Shown here: positions 35,575-44,537 of the stretch, in pieces
Numbering within the stretch: position 1 is the stretch's first letter
Layout of the letters: each line of letters starts with the position of its first letter
NCBI RefSeq assembly: GCF_018613715.1
Contig: NZ_JAGGPT010000005.1
Span: 558,001 to 622,000, forward strand
DNA from: Chryseobacterium sp. ISL-6
GTDB taxonomy: Bacteria; Bacteroidota; Bacteroidia; Flavobacteriales; Weeksellaceae
Direction of reading: 5' to 3'
Length of the DNA: 64,000 nucleotides
Made by a program: the position numbers and the translations under genes
Notes under the pieces: generated by a model
What the model was told of the DNA's origin: nothing
Database searches by the model: none
The model's input: the letters and a program-made list of their open reading frames with translations, nothing else

Positions 35575-36246
35575 TTACATGCTGGAATTATAATATCCGT
35601 TTTCTACACAAAATCGGATCAGATGCAGTTTGGTTTTTAATCCAAGCTTCTCTGTTAGCCTGTTAATATAGGTGTCAATGGTTCTCGTACTTAGATTAAG
35701 TTTCTCACCAATTTCCTTATTACTAAAGCCTTCGTAGCAGAATTTCATCAATTGTATCTCGGTAGGAGAAAGCTCTTCCTGGCTCTTTTTCTGTCTGTCC
35801 ATGTATTCCATTACAGCAAGAGGTTGCTGTTCCCATTCTTTGGAATACGCTTCGTAATTGAACGTATTTGAAGTAACCTGTCCTTTAATGATATCCCTTA
35901 TTACGTTACTTTTTTTCTCGCAATAATAAAGGTTTGGGATTTTAGAAAGTATTTCAGCCATATCTTCCTGATAGGTCCCGGAATAGGTAATGATAGGCGT
36001 TTCAGTATTACTTTTTCTGATGTATTTTATAGCTTCAATTCCACTCAATATGGGCATGAAAAGCTCAATAATAAAGACATCTTCTTGTCTTCTGTAGATT
36101 CTGTTTACAAGTTCGTGCCCGTTATTACAATCATTAAGAAGCATGTAAAACGGATTTTCCAAAAGTGTTTTGACAAGTATTTTTTTAAAATAAAAATCAC
36201 TGTCAGCTATTGAAAATCTCACGGTATTAGATAAAATTTTATTCAC
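35575..36246 (-). CDS. LuxR-type response regulator with Glu in place of the phospho-acceptor Asp
   Basis: A 223-residue NarL/FixJ-like regulator. The receiver domain occupies about 8-120 with an acidic cluster (ADSD), the Thr/Ser switch (IITYSGT) and the conserved Lys (CEKKSN). At the end of strand beta3 the sequence is FIIELFMPILSG, where the phospho-accepting Asp would be, so residue 61 is Glu (codon GAG read directly). A LuxR helix-turn-helix lies at 155-215 (ELSPTEIQLMKFCYEGFSNK, NLSTRTIDTYINRLTEKLG). No histidine kinase is adjacent. It is divergent from the T6SS envelope genes and is the obvious candidate for their regulator. Confidence 0.9.
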   Translation of the reverse strand: MNKILSNTVRFSIADSDFYFKKILVKTLLENPFYMLLNDCNNGHELVNRIYRRQEDVFIIELFMPILSGIEAIKYIRKSNTETPIITYSGTYQEDMAEILSKIPNLYYCEKKSNVIRDIIKGQVTSNTFNYEAYSKEWEQQPLAVMEYMDRQKKSQEELSPTEIQLMKFCYEGFSNKEIGEKLNLSTRTIDTYINRLTEKLGLKTKLHLIRFCVENGYYNSSM

Positions 36247-36282
36247 TTTAATATTTAATATCGATTTGGCCTATGATAATTA

Positions 36283-36300
36283 AATTTAGAGGCCTAAATT
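36283..36300. promoter_or_regulatory. Palindrome between response regulator and T6SS genes
   Basis: AATTTAG-AGGC-CTAAATT has perfect 7-bp arms. It lies 37 bp upstream of the regulator start and 133 bp upstream of the first T6SS gene. Candidate operator; no proof of which protein binds. Confidence 0.45.
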
Positions 36301-36432
36301 AAGAAAAACTTATGAAAGTTAAAATTAATCTTAATTTAAATGAGAAATTGGTGGGTATATCACGGAAAAGTTAGATATTGTGCAGGAATTTTTTTTTTTA
36401 TACTTTCACAGACCCAAAACAAATCACAATTT

Positions 36433-36963
36433 ATGTCTTCAAATAGAGAGAAAAAATTAAATAAGTCGGACGTCAGAGTAGGCATTTGGAAATTTGCTCT
36501 ATCTTTTGTTGTCCTAGCCGCTGTTTCATTCACCAGCGTATTTTTCTTTTTTAAGAGTTACGATGAACAAACAGAGGGCGTGAGTCGAGATGCCGAAGCC
36601 TACAACGAATTATTGGGTCGTAGTGATATACTCAGAGTTCAGGTGGATACGATCTACAGTAGAATGGGTATGCTTAACAGAGCCGAAAATGATATTCTTC
36701 TAAGAAGAAATATTATTGATAACATAAATGATGTTAAAAACATCATGAAAAAAGATAGCATTGACAACTTTAAACAGTATGCTATTCTAATGAAGCAAAT
36801 AGGTAGTATGCTTGCTTTGAAAAACCACATTGTAGATGTTTCCAATCATAAAAGGATTGCCATAAGAGACCTGAACAGCTGTACAGGTAAGGTAGGGCAT
36901 GTGGAAAATATACTGAAAGAAGATCCTACCAGAAAGTTCACTGGAAGTAGAAGAAAAAGATAA
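36433..36963 (+). CDS. T6SS-iii membrane-complex protein (TssQ/TssO-like)
   Basis: A 176-residue protein. I start it at the ATG at 36433 (MSSNREKKLNKSDVRVG); the longer frame adds 31 unlikely residues. One membrane helix (ALSFVVLAAVSFTSVFFFF) at about 22-42 is followed by a coiled-coil periplasmic part. In Bacteroidota T6SS, five proteins (TssN, Q, O, P, R) replace the TssJLM membrane complex. Being first of three small membrane proteins before TssR, it fits TssQ by order (N-Q-O-P-R) or TssO by appearance; I cannot decide. Five bp separate it from the next gene. Confidence 0.75.
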   Translation: MSSNREKKLNKSDVRVGIWKFALSFVVLAAVSFTSVFFFFKSYDEQTEGVSRDAEAYNELLGRSDILRVQVDTIYSRMGMLNRAENDILLRRNIIDNINDVKNIMKKDSIDNFKQYAILMKQIGSMLALKNHIVDVSNHKRIAIRDLNSCTGKVGHVENILKEDPTRKFTGSRRKR

Positions 36964-36968
36964 TAGTT

Positions 36969-37490
36969 ATGCAAGGACAGATTACATTATCCAAAAAAGA
37001 AAAGCAGTATCAATTTTTCTATTTGATTTTAATGCTTTTAGCGGCACTTATATTTCTTGGAATCATCTTTTTGAAGAGGTTTAAATCACCTTTTTCGGAA
37101 GACGATATTATTTCAATTCAAAAGCTTGAACAAAAAGCAAAGTTTGATCAACAGCAAAAGGTTACCTTAAAATTACTGGATAGTACATTCGTTAAAATAA
37201 CCCGACTTAAGGATGAAACCACTGAACCATTTGTTGAAAACGATATCCAGACGGGAATTCTGGATATTGATAACGTTTTTGGCAATGATTTTATTGATAT
37301 CAGGAAAGAATCCTATTCCCAGATTTCTCTGTTTTACAAAATGTACTTTGATGACAAAAAGATTATTTCCACTACATCTGAGGATATTAAACTCTTTGAA
37401 AAAAAATATCAGGAATGCATGATCGGTCTTAAAGACAAAAAAGATCGGGTATTTCAACGGGAAAATGCATTAAAAGCAAGAAGCCAGTAA
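36969..37490 (+). CDS. T6SS-iii membrane-complex protein (TssO-like)
   Basis: A 173-residue single-pass membrane protein: a short N-terminal cytoplasmic part (LSKKEKQYQF), a membrane helix (FYLILMLLAALIFLGIIFL) at about 16-34, and a periplasmic region rich in charged helices. The place between the first small membrane protein and the PKD-domain protein suggests TssO in the N-Q-O-P-R order. Identification is by context, length and topology. Confidence 0.72.
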   Translation: MQGQITLSKKEKQYQFFYLILMLLAALIFLGIIFLKRFKSPFSEDDIISIQKLEQKAKFDQQQKVTLKLLDSTFVKITRLKDETTEPFVENDIQTGILDIDNVFGNDFIDIRKESYSQISLFYKMYFDDKKIISTTSEDIKLFEKKYQECMIGLKDKKDRVFQRENALKARSQ

Positions 37491-37531
37491 ATCAAAAATT
37501 ATTATTCACAAATCACATCACAATTATAACT

Positions 37532-38443
37532 ATGAATTATTTTGAAAAGAACAAAAAGAACATTATTATCGGTGTTGTCGCGACATTGCTAATTGCGGCT
37601 CTTGTTGCATTATGGCTGCAGAAGAAAATCATTCATTCTGCAGATGATATTGTAGGAAGTGTTTATCCATCTACTTTAAGCGTAGGAGACACACTGGTAT
37701 TTGAGGATACGACACAATTTGCCAAAAGTAAAAAATGGAACTTTGGAGATGGTCAAACTTCAGAAAAAAGCAGTGGTTTCCATTTTTACAGCAAACCGGG
37801 ATATTATCCGGTAACGCTTATTATTGATAATAAATACTCCAAATCCTTTCCCGTATTAGTTTCTGCGAGAGCAATTCAGAAAGCAAAAGATACGGCGATG
37901 GTTAAAACAACAATAGAAGCTCCATCTCAGGCAATGCAGCATGAGAATGTGCAGTTTAGAGCAATTTCAGATGCAAAGGAGTTTAGCTGGAAATTTGGTG
38001 AGACTCAAAATACTGATTCCAGAGATAAACTGGCAATTTATTCTTATAAACAACCGGGTGATTATATCGTTACATTGTACACTAATCAAAGTCTGGAACC
38101 TGTTATTCACCATATCAAAATTCTTCCTTATTACGATGAGTTAGAAGATGGAGAAGTAAGTGTAGAAGATGCTTATGCCAAGATCGATGATGACTTTAAA
38201 AGACATTTGCAGCAAATTGCAAATGGAAGCAACTTCAATTCACACTATAATTATTTACTTCAAAAATATCTTTGTAATAACGAAAATACAGTAGTGAAAG
38301 TAAATGATAGTAAAGCGAACAACTTCTACATGTACTGTGCGGGACTTCAGTTTGACAAGAATACCATTATTCAAACTGTAAAAGTTAATTTTGATGATAC
38401 ACAGAACTGCGTAACCAAAGTTGATATCAACCAAAGTAAATAA
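37532..38443 (+). CDS. T6SS-iii PKD-domain membrane protein (TssP-like)
   Basis: A 303-residue protein. An N-terminal membrane helix (IIIGVVATLLIAALVALWL) at 10-29 is followed by two PKD/Ig-like domains. The first is at about 45-110 with the WNFGDGQTS motif, the second at about 128-200 with WKFGETQ and a GDYIVTLYT strand; a C-terminal helical domain follows. PKD domains usually mediate protein contacts, so it probably bridges inner-membrane subunits and the outer-membrane TssR. TssP by gene order. The upstream 5' leader has the ATCACA-rich pattern found before several T6SS genes here. Confidence 0.75.
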   Translation: MNYFEKNKKNIIIGVVATLLIAALVALWLQKKIIHSADDIVGSVYPSTLSVGDTLVFEDTTQFAKSKKWNFGDGQTSEKSSGFHFYSKPGYYPVTLIIDNKYSKSFPVLVSARAIQKAKDTAMVKTTIEAPSQAMQHENVQFRAISDAKEFSWKFGETQNTDSRDKLAIYSYKQPGDYIVTLYTNQSLEPVIHHIKILPYYDELEDGEVSVEDAYAKIDDDFKRHLQQIANGSNFNSHYNYLLQKYLCNNENTVVKVNDSKANNFYMYCAGLQFDKNTIIQTVKVNFDDTQNCVTKVDINQSK

Positions 38444-38488
38444 TTATAACCCTTTATTGGGAACACCAAATCATAAAAGAAAATTAGG

Positions 38489-40888
38489 ATGAGAAATAAA
38501 TTTCCTCTAGCAGCATATTATATTGGAGTTTCAGTTTTACTTATAAGTTGTCAAGTAAAATTACCATCAAAAAAAACTCCTGAACCGGCACAATACGGGC
38601 AAATTGATAATGCCTCAGTAATTAATGGCTATCCGAAAAAGTCAGCTCCTTGGATTGCCATTTCAGATCGATCCAGAAATACGGCGTATCTTGATAAGAA
38701 TGATGAAAAATCATATAAAGAAGTTAAATTTTTAGAGCCTCTAATGGTTCTAAAACATAGAGATGGAATGGTAAAAGTAGCGGAATATGTTCCTGATGCT
38801 TTAATGAAAAAAATCTCATCAAAATCTATTAAAACCTACGGTTGGATTCCCGAATCCGAACTTCTGCTTTGGAACAGCTCACTAAAAGATGAGAAAACGG
38901 GTTATCCGGTAAGGGTGGCAGTAGTTCCTAGTAATAGTGATGTAATCAGAAGTGCTGAAAGATACTATAAAAATGATTCCATTATGGTTTTCAATTCTCC
39001 TAGTTTAATTGAAAATGCTAATGTGAAAATTCCTAATGGGCAGATCGTATATGTCTATAAACAAGCAGAGAATAATAAGAGATTTTTGGTCGGAAAAAGG
39101 CCAAATATTGATATTGACAGTATCAGCACAAGTTTATACGGCTGGGTAAGTTCAAACGTGATTTCAGCGTGGGGTGAGCGTTCTGCGGTAAAAATGAAAA
39201 ATACAACAGAAGTTAAAGAGACTGCTTTAGGATTACACGAAGGCGCTCCTGGTGGGAGTGATGGAATAAACAGAACAGCAGTTCTTTTAACAGATGTTAA
39301 TAAAAGAACACCGCTTGAAAATATTTACCCTGTTAAACTTGCATTAAAAGATACTCCGACTCCAGATTCGAAGACTAAATATTTCACTAATATTTTAGAT
39401 TACAGTAAAAATTATGTTTTCAATGTACTTGGTGAGCCTATCTATTTTGATCGTTACCGAGAGATTACCGAGAGAAATAAAAGAATAAATATTGTATTTG
39501 TATTAGATATCAGCGGACCAAATACTCCGTATGCACCTATTGTGAAGTCTTTATTACAGGATTTACAGCTGAGATTTGAAAAACCTTCTTATTTCAATGC
39601 AGTAAAATATGGTGTTGTTCTATATAAAAACAATACATGTGGTGATAATGTAGCTGTATCTAATCTAAGTCAGGATTACAGTAAAATAACAACATTCATA
39701 GATCAAAAGTCTAATGAAATGAATTGTCCGACTAATAGTGGATATCAACCAGTTAGTGAAGGTTTAATAGCGGCGGGAGATCTTCTTTCTTCAGTTCCTG
39801 ATGAGACCAACCTTGTAATTACAGTTGGTACATCTGCTAATCAGAGTGGAAATATGTTTGGTGTGATTAACTCTCTTACGCAAGCGCAGGCAAGGTTGAT
39901 TATGTTCCAGACAAGTGCCAGATCTTCTGATACCTATAATGATTTTGTATTGCTCGGAGAAAATATTGTTGCGAATACTGCAAAAAATATTGCTGAACTT
40001 AAAAAACAAAAGATCATTAACCAGAGTGATGTTTTAACCAAAAATAACTTTAGTCTTATTGAAGGAGACGAAGGTTTCTTCTCTCTGGATTATCCAAAGC
40101 AAAGTATGTCACAAGGATTTGTAATTTTCCCTAAAAAGGGTGATATTGCAGCTCCTGGATATTTGAAAAAATCTGTTGACAGTTTAATTTCTCAGGTAAC
40201 GCTTGACAATTCAACAATCGACCACTCTCTGAATGAATACTTCCATTCTTCAGTAGGAGCTGGAAAAACAGATGTAGATGCAAAATATAAATACTTATAC
40301 ACGGGACTTACGAATCCTGTTCCTGCAGGAATTGCTGCACAGTTGATCAATTATGGAAGTCCGTTCTTAGTGAAAGGTTATATTCCCAAAGAGTTAAAAG
40401 ATTATCAGCCTGGCCTTGAAAAAGGTATTTTGATTTCTGAAACGGAATATGATAATCTTAAGTCTTTTTATAAAGAAGTTTATGAGAAAACAGGTGCTGA
40501 AAGATTAGATTTTAATCAGTCTAAAGCAGTTAAAGAATATGTTCGACTTCTCAAAAAGTATAATCCAACGACGAGATTTTTAGATAAAGGTGATCTGTAT
40601 GAGCAGCCAATGTCTTATGCTGTGGGATTGACTACAGGTTTTGATAACTCAGATGAAGAGTTAATGTCTAAATACAAACTTAAAGGATGGAAAAAGTCTA
40701 AGATTGTTTTAAATGAGACGGTAAGAAAATATTTTCTGAATTATAAAAATTTGTCAGAAAGATTACTAACGCATAGAAATAATCCGGCGGTTAAGATTCA
40801 GCAAAATGGACAAACATTCTATTGGCTGAACGAATATTTCATGCCGACGATGCTTCCTGTGGAAGAACCGGAATATACTAAACATTAA
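38489..40888 (+). CDS. tssR: T6SS-iii outer-membrane lipoprotein TssR
   Basis: A 799-residue protein with a lipoprotein signal (lipobox LISC, Cys21). Two SH3-like modules are suggested by KTYGWIPESELLLW (about 116-129) and LYGWVSSNVISAW (about 216-228). A von-Willebrand-A-like domain starts at about 333 (INIVFVLDISGPNTPY, MIDAS-like D340 and S342), followed by a long helical C-terminus. Length, lipid anchor and position after the PKD membrane protein fit TssR, the outer-membrane component of the Bacteroidota T6SS membrane complex. The operon ends at a strong terminator. Confidence 0.85.
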   Translation: MRNKFPLAAYYIGVSVLLISCQVKLPSKKTPEPAQYGQIDNASVINGYPKKSAPWIAISDRSRNTAYLDKNDEKSYKEVKFLEPLMVLKHRDGMVKVAEYVPDALMKKISSKSIKTYGWIPESELLLWNSSLKDEKTGYPVRVAVVPSNSDVIRSAERYYKNDSIMVFNSPSLIENANVKIPNGQIVYVYKQAENNKRFLVGKRPNIDIDSISTSLYGWVSSNVISAWGERSAVKMKNTTEVKETALGLHEGAPGGSDGINRTAVLLTDVNKRTPLENIYPVKLALKDTPTPDSKTKYFTNILDYSKNYVFNVLGEPIYFDRYREITERNKRINIVFVLDISGPNTPYAPIVKSLLQDLQLRFEKPSYFNAVKYGVVLYKNNTCGDNVAVSNLSQDYSKITTFIDQKSNEMNCPTNSGYQPVSEGLIAAGDLLSSVPDETNLVITVGTSANQSGNMFGVINSLTQAQARLIMFQTSARSSDTYNDFVLLGENIVANTAKNIAELKKQKIINQSDVLTKNNFSLIEGDEGFFSLDYPKQSMSQGFVIFPKKGDIAAPGYLKKSVDSLISQVTLDNSTIDHSLNEYFHSSVGAGKTDVDAKYKYLYTGLTNPVPAGIAAQLINYGSPFLVKGYIPKELKDYQPGLEKGILISETEYDNLKSFYKEVYEKTGAERLDFNQSKAVKEYVRLLKKYNPTTRFLDKGDLYEQPMSYAVGLTTGFDNSDEELMSKYKLKGWKKSKIVLNETVRKYFLNYKNLSERLLTHRNNPAVKIQQNGQTFYWLNEYFMPTMLPVEEPEYTKH

Positions 40889-40903
40889 TCACTCACGATA
40901 GGT

Positions 40904-40936
40904 AAAAGGGCGGAAATTTATTTCCGCCCTTTTTTA
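40904..40936 (+). terminator. Terminator of the T6SS envelope operon
   Basis: A perfect 13-bp stem AAAAGGGCGGAAA / TTTCCGCCCTTTT with a 4-nt loop and a T run, 16 bp past the tssR stop. The following 40937-41090 is AT-rich without an open frame. Confidence 0.9.
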
Positions 40937-41090
40937 TGTTTAATTTAAAGGAAATTAGAGGCTTATATTTCGTAATTTGACTTAAAATGTTTCCTGGTAT
41001 TAAAAATTTTTAAGTTGCTTTAAACTATTCATATGAGGCATATTTGAATATTTTGACAGGTCTTTTATCATATAATTAAAACATTGAATC

Positions 41091-41103
41091 GTAGAACTAC
41101 TAC
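41091..41103 (+). promoter_or_regulatory. GTAGAACTACTAC element upstream of hcp-1
   Basis: The element matches the two GTAGAATTACTAC elements upstream of hcp-2. It ends exactly 49 bp before the -7 box (41153), the same distance as the proximal copy at hcp-2. Probable activator site. Confidence 0.6.
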
Positions 41104-41152
41104 AAAAAATAAAAATTGCATTTAAAAGCTTTTAAGAAAGGAATAAGGATGT

Positions 41153-41160
41153 TATCTTTG
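41153..41160 (+). promoter_or_regulatory. -7 box of hcp-1
   Basis: TATCTTTG matches the Bacteroidota -7 consensus, 53 bp from the hcp-1 ATG. Its 5' leader (TCACAAAATA..ATTAACGAT..ATTTACAA) is conserved with hcp-2. Confidence 0.6.
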
Positions 41161-41212
41161 TTTCACAATCACTGAGTCACAAAATACTATTAACGATAAA
41201 AAATTTACAATA

Positions 41213-41617
41213 ATGGCAGCAAATTCAAGAGGAATTTTAAAATTCAACGGAGGCGAAGGTCAAAAGTTATTAAAACTTAACTACAGTGTTTCCAGATCTA
41301 CAGATGTATCAGGAAGAGTAGCATCCGATCCCTCAAACGCACTTATCAAAATTACAGTAGAAGCTACGGATAAATCTGATATCCTTGAAAGCTTGCTAAA
41401 TGGGAAATATAAACCAACAACAGGAGAAGTTACATTTAATAAGTCTCACGAAGAAGGCACTCTGATTACTTTAAAGTGGGAGAATGGATATGTAATCCAA
41501 CATGAAGTAGATTTTGATGCAGTAGACGAAAACAGCATGTTGATCAGCTTTGTAGTAAGTGCAGAGAAGATCGATTATGGTTTGGCTGCTTTCGAAGGTT
41601 TATGGCCAATGAGCTAA
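41213..41617 (+). CDS. hcp: T6SS tube protein Hcp/TssD (copy 1)
   Basis: A 134-residue Hcp of the Bacteroidota type, forming the hexameric rings of the inner tube. It is almost identical to the second copy (52703) except for the C-terminus (GLAAFEGLWPMS here). No signal peptide. It is transcribed alone: promoter and conserved leader upstream and terminator downstream. Confidence 0.92.
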   Translation: MAANSRGILKFNGGEGQKLLKLNYSVSRSTDVSGRVASDPSNALIKITVEATDKSDILESLLNGKYKPTTGEVTFNKSHEEGTLITLKWENGYVIQHEVDFDAVDENSMLISFVVSAEKIDYGLAAFEGLWPMS

Positions 41618-41650
41618 TTAAAAGCGACACATTTAATCCACATTCATAAG

Positions 41651-41683
41651 AAAAAGACTGTCCATCAAAAGACAGTCTTTTTT
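41651..41683 (+). terminator. Terminator after hcp-1
   Basis: A perfect 12-bp stem AAAAAGACTGTC / GACAGTCTTTTT with an 8-nt loop and a T run. Confidence 0.9.
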
Positions 41684-41725
41684 GCCTGAGATGATGCATA
41701 GTCATGTTCACTATAGTCATAGTAA

Positions 41726-41747
41726 TAGATATAATATAGATATAATA
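41726..41747. repeat. Two tandem copies of an 11-bp AT-rich unit
   Basis: TAGATATAATA is repeated twice head to tail upstream of the small ORF at 41821. Apart from this and the small ORF, the 41684-42028 gap holds no other visible signal. Confidence 0.55.
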
Positions 41748-41820
41748 TTTTTATAAAGTAATACTTTAAACAGATTAAATATTTTTTTTTACCTTTAAAC
41801 TTCACCACAATCACAAAGTT

Positions 41821-41985
41821 ATGTCAACCACACTTGAAAAAATGCACGGTTCATCTTTTAATATTTCACAGAATACAGATGACGTTCTGATGGATTTTCA
41901 TATAAGTGACGGATATCCGATGCAGTTGCTGCTGGTGAAATTTAAGAGAGATTCTCTTCTAAGAAAGACTATCTTTTTACACTGA
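41821..41985 (+). CDS. Possible 54-residue ORF upstream of tssH
   Basis: An ATG-to-TGA frame of 55 codons (MSTTLEKMHGSSFNISQNTD and onward to KTIFLH). It is preceded by TTCACCACAATCACAAAG, which resembles the leaders of hcp-1, hcp-2 and the PKD protein, so it may be a real T6SS gene or the truncated remains of one. The family is not recognised, and it ends 43 bp before tssH. Confidence 0.4.
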   Translation: MSTTLEKMHGSSFNISQNTDDVLMDFHISDGYPMQLLLVKFKRDSLLRKTIFLH

Positions 41986-42028
41986 AATTATTTACACTAA
42001 ACAACATATATTAATAAGAAAACTATCA

Positions 42029-44524
42029 ATGGGAGTACTAGTAACCAACGAAACAGTAAAACAGCTTTTTCATATTGCACAATCGATAGCAAGAGAAAAT
42101 TACAATGCCACTTATGGTGGTCCGCATCTTTTGCAAGCTTTAATGCATAAAGACATCGGACTCAATGAATTCTTGAAAAACATTGATAAAGATCCGGGTT
42201 ATTTTTATGAATGGGCGGATGTACGTCTTGAAGATTATCCTAAGACAACTCATCTTCCTGACGAAGTGAGACAGGATGAGCATGTGGATCTAATTACAGA
42301 GGAAGCAGATGATATAAGGCTGAAACTAGGTTTAGATGAAATTACCCCCATCTGTATACTTACAGCTATCGTGAAACCTCAGGTTGCATTTTCATTACAA
42401 CAGTTGAAATCTTTGCCATTAAGAGAGCATGAGATATTCAATTTATATAGAAAAGATTCGCCTTTCAGTACATCTGAAAATGGTGAGATTTCTTCACTTT
42501 TTTCTAATACATCAGATTTTACAGATTCCTCTTTTCCGTCCATCAAAAATTATTGTGTGGATCGGACAGCACAAGCAAGAAAAGGAACCCTGGAAAATAT
42601 CATTGGCAGGGATAAAGAATTAAGAATGCTTGTTGAAATTCTTTGCCGTAGAAGTAAACCGAATGTTATTATAATTGGTGAACCGGGAGTTGGTAAAACA
42701 GCCTTGGTAGAAGGTTTTGCTACTGAAATTACAAAAGGGAATGTTCCTGAAATGCTTAAAAACGGAACTCTTTTGGAGTTGGATACCGGAGCTTTGCTTG
42801 CGGGAACTTCATATAAAGGCGAAATTGAAGACCGCCTGAAAAAAGTAATCAACGAATGTAAAAAGATAGAAAAAGCTATTTTGTTCATTGATGAAATTCA
42901 TACCCTTTTAGATCCTAAAGGGAGTATTGGAAATGTTGCCAATCTTCTGAAACCTGAATTGGCAAGAGGCGAGATTACTGTTATCGGTGCCACAACGCAG
43001 GAAGAGTATAGAAAAATTATCGAACCGGAACAAGCCTTCAACAGACGTTTTGAAGTGCTTACCGTAAATGAACCTGATGAGAAGACGTGTGTAAAAATGA
43101 TCGATGTTCTTTTAGATGGATATAAAAAGCATCATAATATTGAAGTTGAAAAAACAGCTATACCTGAATGTGTTCGATTGGCGAAACGATATGCAAAAGG
43201 AAAAAAATTACCCGATGCAGCAATTGACTTGTTAGACAGAACAATGGCTGCTATAAAAATGCTTGATGAGCTTTCTGAAAAAGAACTGGAAAGCTGGAAA
43301 ACAATCTATGAAACAATTTTAAAAGAAGAATATCTGGATAGTAAAGATCAGGCTGACGAGCTGATCTGGAACTATAATTTATTAAGAGATAAGATCAGTC
43401 CTATTTTGTGGGGTTCTTTGAGCGAGCAACCTGCTATTGATAATTCAATGCCGGTTGATCAGATCAAAAAGATCATTGATGATACATTTACAGAGCTGCT
43501 TGAACATGCTTCAAAGAAAAGAGAGAGAGTAAGTAAGCTTGAGTTGGCAGCAGTGATGGCAGCAAAAACTAATATTCCGATCGGTAAGATCCAGGCTCAG
43601 GAAAAAGAAAAACTTCTGAATATGGAATCGCTTTTACTGAATAGAGTGGTAGGTCAGGACCATGCCTTAAAAATACTTTCCGATGCTATTGTTGAGAACC
43701 GAAGCGGACTTAACAAACCAGGTCAGCCAATAGGATCTTTCTTTTTACTGGGACCTACAGGAACAGGAAAAACAGAATTGGCAAAATCGATGGCTGAACT
43801 TCTTTTTAATGATGAAAAAGCCATGGTTCGTTTTGATATGTCAGAATTTAAAGAAGAACATTCAGCAGCATTATTATATGGAGCTCCTCCAGGATATGTA
43901 GGATATGAAGAAGGAGGAATGCTTGTCAATAAGATCAGACAGCAACCTTATACTGTAGTTCTGTTTGATGAGATCGAGAAAGCACATCATTCTGTTTTTG
44001 ATGTATTTCTTCAGATTATGGATGAAGGAAAAGTACATGATAAACTTGGAAAAGAAGGAGATTTCAGTAATGCTATAATACTATTTACCTCCAATATTGG
44101 AAGTGAAGAAATTGTAAAACAATTTGAAGAAGGAAAGGTTCCCGGATCTTCAGCATTAATGCAGATTATGTCTAATTCAGGGAGATTCAGACCAGAATTT
44201 TTAGCAAGGATTACAGAAATTATTCCTTTTGCACCTATTACGGAATCTATTGCCGAACGAATTTTCAATATCCAGTTAAAGTCACTTCATTCTTCATTAA
44301 CGAGATTGGGAATGACACTTAAAATCAGTGATGAGGCTGTTAAAAACCTTGCCCTTGGAGGATTTAGCAGTAAATATGGTGCAAGACAGATCTCAGGAGT
44401 TATTCGTGCCCAATTGGCAAGACCTATTTCAAAAATGATTGTTCGTGAAGAGGTAAAAACAGGGCAGACGATTCATGTAGACTGGAACAGTGAAGAAGAC
44501 AAATTAACGTGGAACGTAGTATAA
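42029..44524 (+). CDS. tssH: T6SS sheath-disassembly AAA+ ATPase TssH/ClpV
   Basis: An 831-residue Clp-type double AAA+ ATPase that unfolds contracted TssBC sheath. The N-domain covers about 1-150 (LFHIAQSIARENYNATYGGPH). D1 has Walker A GEPGVGKT (217-224) and Walker B LFIDEIH; D2 has Walker A GPTGTGKTE near 575 and Walker B VVLFDEIEKAH near 645; a C-terminal ClpB-D2-small domain follows. Within a T6SS locus it is ClpV rather than the disaggregase ClpB. A long hairpin follows its stop. The sheath genes it acts on are not in this window. Confidence 0.93.
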   Translation: MGVLVTNETVKQLFHIAQSIARENYNATYGGPHLLQALMHKDIGLNEFLKNIDKDPGYFYEWADVRLEDYPKTTHLPDEVRQDEHVDLITEEADDIRLKLGLDEITPICILTAIVKPQVAFSLQQLKSLPLREHEIFNLYRKDSPFSTSENGEISSLFSNTSDFTDSSFPSIKNYCVDRTAQARKGTLENIIGRDKELRMLVEILCRRSKPNVIIIGEPGVGKTALVEGFATEITKGNVPEMLKNGTLLELDTGALLAGTSYKGEIEDRLKKVINECKKIEKAILFIDEIHTLLDPKGSIGNVANLLKPELARGEITVIGATTQEEYRKIIEPEQAFNRRFEVLTVNEPDEKTCVKMIDVLLDGYKKHHNIEVEKTAIPECVRLAKRYAKGKKLPDAAIDLLDRTMAAIKMLDELSEKELESWKTIYETILKEEYLDSKDQADELIWNYNLLRDKISPILWGSLSEQPAIDNSMPVDQIKKIIDDTFTELLEHASKKRERVSKLELAAVMAAKTNIPIGKIQAQEKEKLLNMESLLLNRVVGQDHALKILSDAIVENRSGLNKPGQPIGSFFLLGPTGTGKTELAKSMAELLFNDEKAMVRFDMSEFKEEHSAALLYGAPPGYVGYEEGGMLVNKIRQQPYTVVLFDEIEKAHHSVFDVFLQIMDEGKVHDKLGKEGDFSNAIILFTSNIGSEEIVKQFEEGKVPGSSALMQIMSNSGRFRPEFLARITEIIPFAPITESIAERIFNIQLKSLHSSLTRLGMTLKISDEAVKNLALGGFSSKYGARQISGVIRAQLARPISKMIVREEVKTGQTIHVDWNSEEDKLTWNVV

Positions 44525-44537
44525 GTCTGTAAAAAAT

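Noticed and set aside
36340..36432. Upstream extension of the first T6SS membrane gene
   Set aside because: The added 31 residues contain a run encoded by poly-T and no family similarity; the ATG at 36433 gives the expected N-terminus before the membrane helix.
42029..44524. General disaggregase ClpB for the AAA+ ATPase
   Set aside because: No ClpB-like long middle domain is evident and it lies inside a T6SS locus between hcp and vgrG; TssH/ClpV fits better.
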